A stretch of 28,634 bases of DNA from an uncultured Clostridia bacterium (GTDB lineage: Bacteria > Bacillota > Clostridia > Christensenellales > UBA1242): the NCBI GenBank assembly GCA_937891595.1, contig CALATF010000050.1, positions 1-28,634 of the forward strand, written 5' to 3'. A program made the position numbers and the translations under genes. This document shows, one piece after another, positions 7,683 to 14,532 of the stretch. Under the pieces are notes generated by a model. The model saw only the letters and a program-made list of their open reading frames with translations, ran no database searches and was not told the origin of the DNA. Position 1 is the first letter of the stretch, and each line of letters begins with the position of its first letter.

Positions 7683-8807
7683 TTAAATTACCCCCCAGAT
7701 AAAAGTAAATATAGTTACTAGTCCTCCTACTACAAAGCAAGAGATTATTGCTAACTTTTCTATGGCTGTTGCTTTTTGTGTACGAATTTCAAGGTCTGTA
7801 AAAACCATGCTATTTAAACTTTTAATATTATATTGTTGCATTAAACTATTTAACTGATGCAAATTAACCATATTAGCATTATTTTGGTAAACGCTTGACC
7901 CTTGATTATATTCTTGGTTTATTTTAGCAATATCGTTTATTGTTCTTTGAACCTTTTTAATACGTGTTTCCCTAAGTAGAATTGTAAATAAAAATACTAT
8001 TGCAGTAATAAGCGATAATAAAACTAAACAATTTGTAATAAAGAAGCTTATAAAATTTTCGGAATACAATATAGTTGTAAAAAATTTGTAAACATCACTG
8101 GCAAACCAGTTATTTGTTGTTGCAAAATCAAAATACACACTTAAAAAGTTATTCATAAAGTGAATTATTATTGCAGGAAATATATTTTTACTAATAATTA
8201 CTGTTAAAGCTATAATAAATCCCAAAACGGTAGCATAAAAAAACTGATTAACATTAAGATGCATTAATCCAAAAAGTAATGATGATAATATAATAGATTT
8301 TTTAATGCCTAATGTTGAAAATCCTTTTAATAACAATCCCCTATGAGCTGTTTCTTCACATATAGCTGGTAAAATTGCAACAGTTATTACATTTATTATA
8401 AAAGCTGTTGTTGAATAATCCCCCGCAGAACTTGTTGCAAATGTAGGCACATTTTCATATCCACACATTCTTATAATACTTCCAAAAAATGAAGCAATAG
8501 AAATATTTAAAAAGTAACATAAAATGCCTATAAATATGCTAATAATTATTGAAGATAAGCCTATTTTAGTAAAACCAAATTCTAAAAAAGTCTTTTTTAA
8601 TTTTTGTTTTCTTAAAATAGAAAACATAAAGATTGAAAAGCAAAACAATATTCCTACCTGAACTATAGAAGTTGCAATAATGTCCAACATTTCAATACTT
8701 ATAGGAACATTTATAATTTGTACTAAAATTCTTACTAATGTAAATGCTGTTATTATTATAAAATAAGTTAACGTAGCACTAAATAAAAGGCTGTGTTGTT
8801 TTTTCAC
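7683..8807 (-). CDS. CPBP-family intramembrane metalloprotease
   Basis: This multi-pass membrane protein of the CPBP (CAAX protease / bacteriocin-processing) family has about eight hydrophobic segments. The three motifs are present in order: EETAHR (near residue 151), LLFGLMHLN (His184) and IIHFMNNF (His217 and the Asn pair after it). These are the predicted metal/catalytic residues. A C-terminal tail of some 90 residues contains a hydrophilic Asn/Gln-rich stretch and a final membrane segment. The frame extends to 8840, but GTG at 8807 is the likely start. It has a strong GGAGG nine bases upstream and overlaps the previous gene's stop by one base (TAGTG). Substrate unknown; in other bacteria such proteins process or degrade membrane proteins or give bacteriocin immunity. 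No bacteriocin gene is visible nearby. Confidence 0.85.
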   Translation of the reverse strand: MKKQHSLLFSATLTYFIIITAFTLVRILVQIINVPISIEMLDIIATSIVQVGILFCFSIFMFSILRKQKLKKTFLEFGFTKIGLSSIIISIFIGILCYFLNISIASFFGSIIRMCGYENVPTFATSSAGDYSTTAFIINVITVAILPAICEETAHRGLLLKGFSTLGIKKSIILSSLLFGLMHLNVNQFFYATVLGFIIALTVIISKNIFPAIIIHFMNNFLSVYFDFATTNNWFASDVYKFFTTILYSENFISFFITNCLVLLSLITAIVFLFTILLRETRIKKVQRTINDIAKINQEYNQGSSVYQNNANMVNLHQLNSLMQQYNIKSLNSMVFTDLEIRTQKATAIEKLAIISCFVVGGLVTIFTFIWGVI

Positions 8808-9829
8808 TAAATAGAACCTCCAAAGGACATTATAACCCAAATTAAAGCAGATAAAGTAACATCTATTATTATTAAAGCTTTGCCAGATATAGATTTTTCA
8901 TTATTAATATTATTATCTTGTTCTATTTCCACATAAGTATTTTCAAGCGGTTCAGAAGTTGTTTCTAATTTGTAGTAATTTTTATGTTTTAAACAAATTT
9001 TCCTTATTAAAATAAATAGTCCAACCATTATCGCAACACCAGCTATAAAAATAACTATAGATAAAATACTTTCTAAAGCACCCCAGGTTGTAAACTCGAA
9101 AATAGATTTACCATTAGATAAAGCGGTTATTAACAAAACAATAAAATTATTAACAAAATGGAATATCATGCAATAAATAATTGAACCTGTAAAATATAAC
9201 ATAATACCTAAAATTAATCCAAGAATAAATTGATAAAAAGTTTTAAATATAGAAAAGTGAATAAGAGCAAATAACAAAGAACTAATTAAAATTGCACATT
9301 TTGCAGAATATTTTTGCCTTAATCCATTATAAATAATACCCCTAAAAACTAGTTCCTCTCCCACCGCTGGCAATAGAGCATAAATAAATAATATTAAACA
9401 AAACTCCCAAAAACTATTTACAGTTACACCTAAAGTAGTTGATACATTTGTTGAAGTTAACAATTCAGATAAATAATTGAAAAGACTTGTAATATTAACA
9501 CAAGCAAAAACAGAAATTATAGCAAGCGATAAAACTAATAAAAAAACTTTATAATTAAATTTAAATTGTAGTCTACTAGCTTTAACAAAATTTTTCTTTT
9601 TTATTAAATTAAACATAAAGAAAACAATAAAAAAAGAAAGACCTGAAAGAAAAGAATTTAAATAATTTATCCATTCATATTTAACAACTTCTTCATAAGC
9701 TTTGCCTGTAACTTCTACAACCTCACCTACAATATAAAAAACAATAAAAGATAACACCAACATTGAAGCAATGCTGAATATATAATTTAATGCACTTTCT
9801 TTAACTGAATAATAATCTTTTTTAGGCAT
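8807..9829 (-). CDS. CPBP-family intramembrane metalloprotease, second copy
   Basis: This 340-aa multi-pass membrane protein is clearly of the same family as its downstream neighbour. Motifs: EELVFRG (Glu158, Glu159, Arg163), LLFALIHFS, and IFHFVNNF. The C-terminus has a charged, Glu/Asn-rich loop around residues 285-315 and a last membrane span. The start ATG has AGAGGA nine bases upstream and a well-matched promoter at 9852-9879. This makes it the first gene of a three-gene unit with the second protease and rlmH. The pair has diverged strongly and so is an old duplication or two independent family members. Substrates cannot be inferred. Confidence 0.85.
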   Translation of the reverse strand: MPKKDYYSVKESALNYIFSIASMLVLSFIVFYIVGEVVEVTGKAYEEVVKYEWINYLNSFLSGLSFFIVFFMFNLIKKKNFVKASRLQFKFNYKVFLLVLSLAIISVFACVNITSLFNYLSELLTSTNVSTTLGVTVNSFWEFCLILFIYALLPAVGEELVFRGIIYNGLRQKYSAKCAILISSLLFALIHFSIFKTFYQFILGLILGIMLYFTGSIIYCMIFHFVNNFIVLLITALSNGKSIFEFTTWGALESILSIVIFIAGVAIMVGLFILIRKICLKHKNYYKLETTSEPLENTYVEIEQDNNINNEKSISGKALIIIDVTLSALIWVIMSFGGSI

Positions 9830-9851
9830 TTTAACTTATCCTCTTTGTAGT

Positions 9852-9879
9852 ATTATACACATATTTTTTTAACAAACAA
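9852..9879 (-). promoter_or_regulatory. Sigma-A promoter of the CPBP/rlmH unit
   Basis: On the minus strand, TTGTTT (9874-9879) and TATAAT (9852-9857) are separated by 16 bases. The leader to the ATG at 9829 is about 17-18 nt and carries AGAGGA. Confidence 0.6.
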
Positions 9880-9896
9880 ACTTTTTATATAATAAA

Positions 9897-10688
9897 CTAA
9901 AAATCAAAAAATGTGCCTATTCTATCTTGCAAGGCTACATCAACGAAAACATTATCCCCTTCTATAATCCCATGATTACCTAGTATTTGTTTAACAGTAT
10001 TATAAGCTAACATAGGAGTATTATTTTCTTGACTAATATGAGATAAAACAACTTGTTTAACACCTGTTTTAACAAGTTGAACAAGTGCTTCGCCACAACT
10101 TTTGTTTGACAAATGACCTTCATTAGACAATATACGTTTTTTTAGTCTTGCAGTATATTTAATATTATTTCTAAGCAGGTTTTCATCGTGGTTGCTTTCA
10201 ATAAATAAAACATCACTATTGCTAAGGCAATTTAAAGTTTGATTACTCATTACACCTAAGTCGGTAGCCACACTAATTTTTTTTCCACCAAACAATAAGC
10301 TATACCCAACGCAAAAATGACTATCATGTGGTAATATAAAAGATGAAACAGTAATATCTTTTACAAAAAAGTCTGAATTACTATACCATTCAATTTGTTT
10401 TGAAGGCAAAGCAATAATACCTGGCAAACAAAAGTTTTGAACAAAGCTAGGAATATAAATTTTTGTTTTTTTGTATTTATTTAAAAAAGCTTTAACACCA
10501 TATAAATGGTCACCATGCTCATGGGTTAAAAGTATAGCATCTATTTTATTTGGATCTATATTAAGAATAGCTAACTTACTTTCTAAATTTTTTAAGGATA
10601 AGCCATTATCAATTAAAATGCACGTATTACCGCTTTCTATATAAATACAATTACCTTTACTTCCGCTTGAAATACTAACTGCTTTCAT
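9897..10688 (-). CDS. Metallo-beta-lactamase-fold hydrolase, YycJ/WalJ type
   Basis: This 263-aa protein starts with SISSGSKGNCIYIE, the signature of the YycJ/WalJ subfamily. The zinc motif THEHGDH (His56, His58, Asp60, His61) follows, with HDSHFCVGYSL, VATDLGV, ESNHDENLL and LSHIS further on. Members of this family are DNA exonucleases implicated in mismatch repair or cell-wall homeostasis; here only the fold and zinc ligands are certain. The frame is open to 10745, but those 19 extra codons are spurious: they run through a terminator and promoter. The ATG at 10688 has AAGGA five bases upstream and an extended -10 promoter. In many Bacillota it follows the walRK operon; here it stands alone. 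Confidence 0.85.
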   Translation of the reverse strand: MKAVSISSGSKGNCIYIESGNTCILIDNGLSLKNLESKLAILNIDPNKIDAILLTHEHGDHLYGVKAFLNKYKKTKIYIPSFVQNFCLPGIIALPSKQIEWYSNSDFFVKDITVSSFILPHDSHFCVGYSLLFGGKKISVATDLGVMSNQTLNCLSNSDVLFIESNHDENLLRNNIKYTARLKKRILSNEGHLSNKSCGEALVQLVKTGVKQVVLSHISQENNTPMLAYNTVKQILGNHGIIEGDNVFVDVALQDRIGTFFDF

Positions 10689-10709
10689 AATTTTCCTTTT
10701 AATAAAATG

Positions 10710-10718
10710 ATTATAACA
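10710..10718 (-). promoter_or_regulatory. Extended -10 promoter of the MBL-fold gene
   Basis: On the minus strand it reads TGTTATAAT, i.e. the extended -10 form TGnTATAAT. It lies between the terminator of the upstream gene and the AAGGA of this gene. The -35 region falls in the terminator's T tract and is not recognisable. Confidence 0.5.
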
Positions 10719-10728
10719 TATAAATAAT

Positions 10729-10766
10729 AAAAAAACCACTAACAAAATTTGAAAATTTATTAGTGG
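10729..10766 (-). terminator. Intrinsic terminator of the M1 peptidase gene
   Basis: CCACTAA (10736-10742) and TTAGTGG (10760-10766) pair, with an inner AAATTT/AAATTT stem. On the minus strand a T7 tract follows. It begins eight bases after the peptidase stop codon. Confidence 0.65.
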
Positions 10767-10774
10767 CTAAAATG

Positions 10775-12310
10775 TTATTTATAATTTTGCAAAACTACCT
10801 TACCATTCACCCAAGAATCAAAGAAGCTAGATAAATTTTTCTTACAAACTTTTTCAAAAGCTGAAATCATATGGTCAGGCGTTGCATTTTTATAAGCGTT
10901 TGCTTTAAAATATTCCTTTAATGATTTTTCAAACTTCTTGTCTCCTACAAGTTCATTTAAATTATCAAAGAACAAAACTCCTTTTACATAGGTAACGTAA
11001 ACATAATCTAAATCACCTTTAAAAGTGTTTACATTCCTTGTCATTGAACTATCAAACTTACCATAAACACTAGTACTTATTTCACTATATAACAAATAAC
11101 TTGACAAAGAATTATTTAAACTTTCTTTAACATTTACATCATAATTTTTATTATGTTTATAAAACATAAGCGTTGAATATTCTGTTAATCCTTCGTCTAG
11201 CCATGCATACTCACACGCATTACTTCCTACTAAATTATACCACCATTGATGAGCTGTTTCATGAACTATAACATTTAAATATTCATTTAATTGCGTTACG
11301 CTATCAGAAATATAGACAAGATTTGGATACTCCATACCCCCATGAATAAAGTTTGCTTTAACTACACTATAAGTTTCGTAAGGATATTCACCAAACAAAT
11401 TATTGAAAGTGTTAATTGCGTCTACACTGGCTTGTAAACTTTTTTGAGCGTTATCATCGTTATAATAGTAATAATAAACGGTGGTCTTTCCTGCTTTAGC
11501 AGAAATTACCTGAAATTTTTTGCTTAGAACAAAAGCAAAATCTCTAACAGCATTTGCTTTTATAGATGTTTGTTTCTTTAAATCTTCTTCTTTAGTAGAT
11601 GTTTGTTTACCAGTACTTGCTAAAACAAAATCATTATCATAGGTTATACTTACATTATAATTAGCCATGTTGCTATAAAATGGATCGCCGTTACTACCAT
11701 AAGCATCTGTTTTAAACGAACCATTTTCATAAACACAAGCTACGGGATAAAAGTTTCCAAAATTATATGTATTTTCACCATATCCAAATCTATGTAAGCA
11801 ATTAGGAAGTAAAACAGAATATGTAATTTGAATTTGCACTCTTTCGTCTGGATATAAACTTTCGTTAAGTTTTACCACTAATGTTTCGTTGTCTGGTTCT
11901 TTAATTACAACTTCTTGTTTTGAGTTGTTTACTAACACACTTTCAACTGTTATTCCACCATAATCTTCACCATTTGGGTATGCTTTTGTTTTATAAAGAT
12001 TTCCTACTGGCTTTGTTTTAGCCTCTAATGAAAAAGCATTAGGATAAAGGTGAAACCACACTTCATTAAGAGTAGTTTCTGTTGAGTTTATATAATCTAC
12101 TGTTTGAAACCCACTTAATGTTTTTGTGTTATCATCAAAAGACAATGTTAAGTTATAATTTGTTAAATTTTTTGAAACAGATTTTAAGTTTGAGCATGAA
12201 CAGCCTGCAAATAATGAACTAACTAAAATAAGTAACATCAAAATAAGAAATGAATATGTAGAAGTCCTTTTAATTTTTCTTATTCTTTTTATTCTACTTA
12301 TTAATTGCAT
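10775..12310 (-). CDS. M1-family zinc metallopeptidase, membrane-anchored lipoprotein
   Basis: This 511-aa protein is of the aminopeptidase N family. The gluzincin motif HETAHQWWYN (near residue 349) and the third zinc ligand in WLDEGLTEYS (18 residues after the second His) are both intact. HGGMEYPNLVYIS corresponds to the GAMEN substrate motif. The N-terminus is basic, then hydrophobic, ending in lipobox LFAGC, which predicts lipid anchoring outside the cell. Residues 50-240 form the N-terminal beta-sandwich (HLYPNAFS, NFYPVACVYENG). It is shorter than classical aminopeptidase N (~850 aa), lacking the long C-terminal helical domain, as in many bacterial M1 relatives. Start ATG at 12310 has AAGGAG eleven bases upstream. 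It stands alone, with its own terminator. It presumably cleaves peptides from the medium or envelope. Confidence 0.9.
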   Translation of the reverse strand: MQLISRIKRIRKIKRTSTYSFLILMLLILVSSLFAGCSCSNLKSVSKNLTNYNLTLSFDDNTKTLSGFQTVDYINSTETTLNEVWFHLYPNAFSLEAKTKPVGNLYKTKAYPNGEDYGGITVESVLVNNSKQEVVIKEPDNETLVVKLNESLYPDERVQIQITYSVLLPNCLHRFGYGENTYNFGNFYPVACVYENGSFKTDAYGSNGDPFYSNMANYNVSITYDNDFVLASTGKQTSTKEEDLKKQTSIKANAVRDFAFVLSKKFQVISAKAGKTTVYYYYYNDDNAQKSLQASVDAINTFNNLFGEYPYETYSVVKANFIHGGMEYPNLVYISDSVTQLNEYLNVIVHETAHQWWYNLVGSNACEYAWLDEGLTEYSTLMFYKHNKNYDVNVKESLNNSLSSYLLYSEISTSVYGKFDSSMTRNVNTFKGDLDYVYVTYVKGVLFFDNLNELVGDKKFEKSLKEYFKANAYKNATPDHMISAFEKVCKKNLSSFFDSWVNGKVVLQNYK

Positions 12311-12469
12311 ATTTTTAATCTCTCCTTAAACTTGTCCTTACAATTATATTTATAAAGTTAAAACAAAATTTATGAGATAAAATTAAAAAAAACTATACTA
12401 TTTATCTAAAACATAAATTATTAATTTTAATTAAAAAAAAGTTTTTAAAAAAATTTAAATATTTAAATT

Positions 12470-12510
12470 AAAAACAAAAAACGAGCCTTTATTTTTTAGG
12501 TTCGTTTTTT
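12470..12510 (-). terminator. Probable terminator of mscL
   Basis: AAAAAACGAGCCT (12476-12488) and AGGTTCGTTTTTT (12498-12510) pair over 13 positions. The single imperfection is a G-U wobble on the plus strand and an A-C mismatch on the minus strand. U-rich tracts flank both sides. It lies 48 bases after the mscL stop. The rest of the gap to the peptidase start is A+T-rich, with no other clear signal. Confidence 0.55.
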
Positions 12511-12557
12511 TCTTTTTTGTATCAAAACTTTAAGTATTTATAATTAACTAATTACAA

Positions 12558-13146
12558 TTAAATTTTAGATTGACTATTTTCTTTTAAAAGTTCTCTAATT
12601 TCTTTTAACAAATCTGCTTCAGTTACTGGTGCATGTTTATTTGCTTCTTCTTCGGCCTTCTTATCTGCTAATTCTTTTCTGTATTCAATTAAAGCTTTTT
12701 TATAAGCCTTCTTATCTTTTTTATCTACGCCTCTTTCTTCTAAAGCTTTCTTTTCTTCTGCAGTAGCTTTGCCTTCTGTTGCTTTTGCTTTAGCAGTTTT
12801 TATCATTTCGCTACTTTTCATTGCAACTTTTATAATAACAAATAAAGTCAAAGCTATAATTAAAAAGTTAATGATTGCCGTAATGAATGCTCCCCAATCA
12901 ATATATATACTTTTAGTTAGGTCAAGCGAGCCATCAGTATAACCTTTTTTTAAGAATGTATATGCACCTTCTAATCCGTTTTCGTCACCTAATGACAAAA
13001 GCAAATTAATTAAAGGCATAATAACTTTATCGGTAAAAGCTTTAACAATAGCAGAAAATGCACTACCAACAATAACGCCAACAGCCATATCAATAACATT
13101 GCCACGGCTTATAAATTTTTTAAAATCCGCAAAAAATTTTTTTCAT
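12558..13146 (-). CDS. mscL: Large-conductance mechanosensitive channel MscL, frameshifted at codon 2-5
   Basis: MscL opens under membrane tension to release solutes on hypo-osmotic shock. The body is clear: AVGVIVGSAFSAIVKAFTDKVIMPLINLLL (TM1), the extracellular loop, IDWGAFITAIINFLIIALTLFVIIK (TM2), and a C-terminal helix LLKEIRELLKE after a long Lys/Ala/Glu-rich linker (longer than usual). The continuous frame contains an ATG only at 13088, inside TM1. Upstream in the same frame the bases encode KKFFADFKKFISRGNVID, the expected N-terminal helix and pore motif, but no start codon precedes them, only TGA. An ATG at 13146 is offset by one base. Removing one A from the A7 run (13137-13143) joins it perfectly. 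The promoter at 13176-13204 supports 13146 as the real start. Either a sequencing indel, a lesion, or slippage. Confidence 0.85.
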
Positions 13147-13175
13147 TTGTAACTCTTTTTTTAATTTTCAAAAGC

Positions 13176-13204
13176 ATTATAATAATTTACAAAATTTATT
13201 GCAA
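13176..13204 (-). promoter_or_regulatory. Sigma-A promoter of mscL
   Basis: On the minus strand, TTGCAA (13199-13204) and TATAAT (13176-13181) are separated by 17 bases. The expected start near 13169 gives a ~22-nt leader to the ATG at 13146, with a weak AAGAG site. Confidence 0.6.
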
Positions 13205-13404
13205 TTTTTTAAACAATCTTTTTAAATTTTATATTATTTATAAAAAAAAATTAAAAGAATTTTAACAAATTAATATATTAATTCAATTATAAAAAGTAAG
13301 ACGATAAAGATTTTTTAATTCGCAAAATAAACCCCACACTAAATAGAACAATTTATAAAACTTAGTGTCATTATAATGAAGTTTTTACACATAGGATTTA
13401 TAAT

Positions 13405-13440
13405 AATAAAAAACAACTCTTTTTTAAGAGTTGTTTTTTA
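13405..13440 (-). terminator. Strong terminator of the 222-aa orphan gene
   Basis: AAACAACTCTT (13411-13421) and AAGAGTTGTTT (13426-13436) form a perfect 11-bp stem with a T4 loop. On the minus strand, T-rich sequence follows. It ends three bases before the stop codon of the gene at 13443. Confidence 0.75.
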
Positions 13441-13442
13441 TT

Positions 13443-14111
13443 TTACTCTTCTTTCATGCTAATACTATCTTGCCAAATTTCTTCATTACTATCTAATTCT
13501 TCATTAGGTTTTTCTATAACTCTTATACCTTCTGGATAATTTTTCGAATTATGCTTTAATTCATCATATATTGCTTTAGAAATTTCTGCGCTACCACTTT
13601 CTAAATTTATACTTGAATCAGTTTCAACAATAATGTCTGCATGAACATTTGACAAATCTTTTTCAACATCTAAATCACTACCTTTATAACGATTTAATTC
13701 AATAGAGCCAGAAAATTTTACAATAGTATCAGTATAAAAATTATAAAGACGCTGTTCACAATCTACAGTTGTTCCATCTTTAAATTGAATACAAAAATTA
13801 CCTTTTTTATCATCAACACTAATTAAACACGAATTAACTTTCTCTAAATTAAAAACATAACCCGGTAAACAAAATATAGGTAAATCCGAATTATATTTAA
13901 CGCTGTCTATAAATTTATTATCTTCATAGAAATCAAAATCTTCACCATAGCGATCCACCCTTACACTTTTGGAATGATTTGCCTTATCTGTACCAATAAA
14001 AGAACTACCATTATAAACGAGCCCATTAGGATATTTTTTCGTTATAGCTTTAATATAATTTACTTCATCAAAATCAATTTTATTACCTTTATAGTTTATA
14101 ATTCTACTCAT
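13443..14111 (-). CDS. Hypothetical 222-aa soluble protein, orphan
   Basis: I do not recognise this family. The protein has no signal peptide or membrane segment. It is rich in charged and aromatic residues, with short beta-like segments (SVRVDRYGEDFDFYEDNKF, CFLP-type stretch PIFCLPGYVFNLEKV, FCIQFKDGTTVDC). The C-terminus is acidic (EELDSNEEIW, ending KEE). It is a real gene by context: AGGAG six bases before the ATG, a TAGACA-17-TATAAT promoter, and a strong terminator directly after the stop. Together these make it a single-gene unit. The repeated phrase of short strands and polar turns is compatible with a beta-rich fold; nothing more can be said. Confidence 0.75.
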   Translation of the reverse strand: MSRIINYKGNKIDFDEVNYIKAITKKYPNGLVYNGSSFIGTDKANHSKSVRVDRYGEDFDFYEDNKFIDSVKYNSDLPIFCLPGYVFNLEKVNSCLISVDDKKGNFCIQFKDGTTVDCEQRLYNFYTDTIVKFSGSIELNRYKGSDLDVEKDLSNVHADIIVETDSSINLESGSAEISKAIYDELKHNSKNYPEGIRVIEKPNEELDSNEEIWQDSISMKEE

Positions 14112-14140
14112 ACTATTCTCCTAGAAAATTATGTAATTTT

Positions 14141-14169
14141 ATTATAATTTAATATTATTCTTATGTCTA
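14141..14169 (-). promoter_or_regulatory. Sigma-A promoter of the 222-aa orphan gene
   Basis: On the minus strand, TAGACA (14164-14169) and TATAAT (14141-14146) are separated by 17 bases. The leader to the ATG at 14111 is about 23 nt and contains AGGAG. Confidence 0.55.
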
Positions 14170-14203
14170 TGTATATCTTGCACAATTAAATCATATTACA
14201 ATA

Positions 14204-14497
14204 TTAAACTTTAAACAAAACAATCGAATAACATGCTAAAGCGCAAAGAGCTAAAATACAAAAAGGAATAAAAATGAATATTGACCTTCTGCAAGCAAAA
14301 CTCAAACCACAAACAGTAATCGTAAGAATAACAGCATATTCTTTAATACTTTCTAATGTATTAGCAAAATCTTTAGGTAAAAAACTAAAGCCTATTGCTT
14401 TATTTAAATAAGTAAGCCCTAAAATAATAATGGTTATAAACGCCATTATTTGACCAAGATAAGAAAAAAATTTAGAAAAGTTTCTTAATATTAACAT
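14204..14497 (-). CDS. Small hypothetical membrane protein, 97 aa
   Basis: There are about three hydrophobic segments: residues 15-35 (MAFITIIILGLTYLNKAIG), 53-68 (YAVILTITVCGLSFAC) and 71-93 (IFIFIPFCILALCALACYSIV). They are separated by a short polar loop (PKDFANTLESIK) and a basic CRRS turn. The ATG has AAGGAG eight bases upstream and follows the gltX stop by 35 bases, so it is probably the last gene of the gltX unit. I see no family signature. Codon composition and base content match the neighbours. Confidence 0.65.
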   Translation of the reverse strand: MLILRNFSKFFSYLGQIMAFITIIILGLTYLNKAIGFSFLPKDFANTLESIKEYAVILTITVCGLSFACRRSIFIFIPFCILALCALACYSIVLFKV

Positions 14498-14532
14498 TAA
14501 TTTACTCCTTATGTGTTATTAAATAAACTATA

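Larger units (their letters stand above)
13147..13442. other. Intergenic region between mscL and the next upstream gene
   Basis: These ~296 bases have no gene. They hold the mscL promoter, a very A+T-rich stretch (13205-13310), an inverted repeat ACACTAA/TTAGTGT (13336-13342 and 13362-13368), a palindrome CATTATAATG (13369-13378), and the terminator of the neighbouring gene. Confidence 0.6.

Noticed and set aside
7683..8840. Longer start for the second CPBP gene at 8840
   Set aside because: It lacks a ribosome site, whereas GTG at 8807 has GGAGG and overlaps the upstream stop by one base.
9897..10745. Longer start for the MBL-fold protein at 10745, giving a hydrophobic N-terminus
   Set aside because: The extra 19 codons cross a T7 terminator tail and an extended -10 promoter; the ATG at 10688 has AAGGA and begins the family signature.
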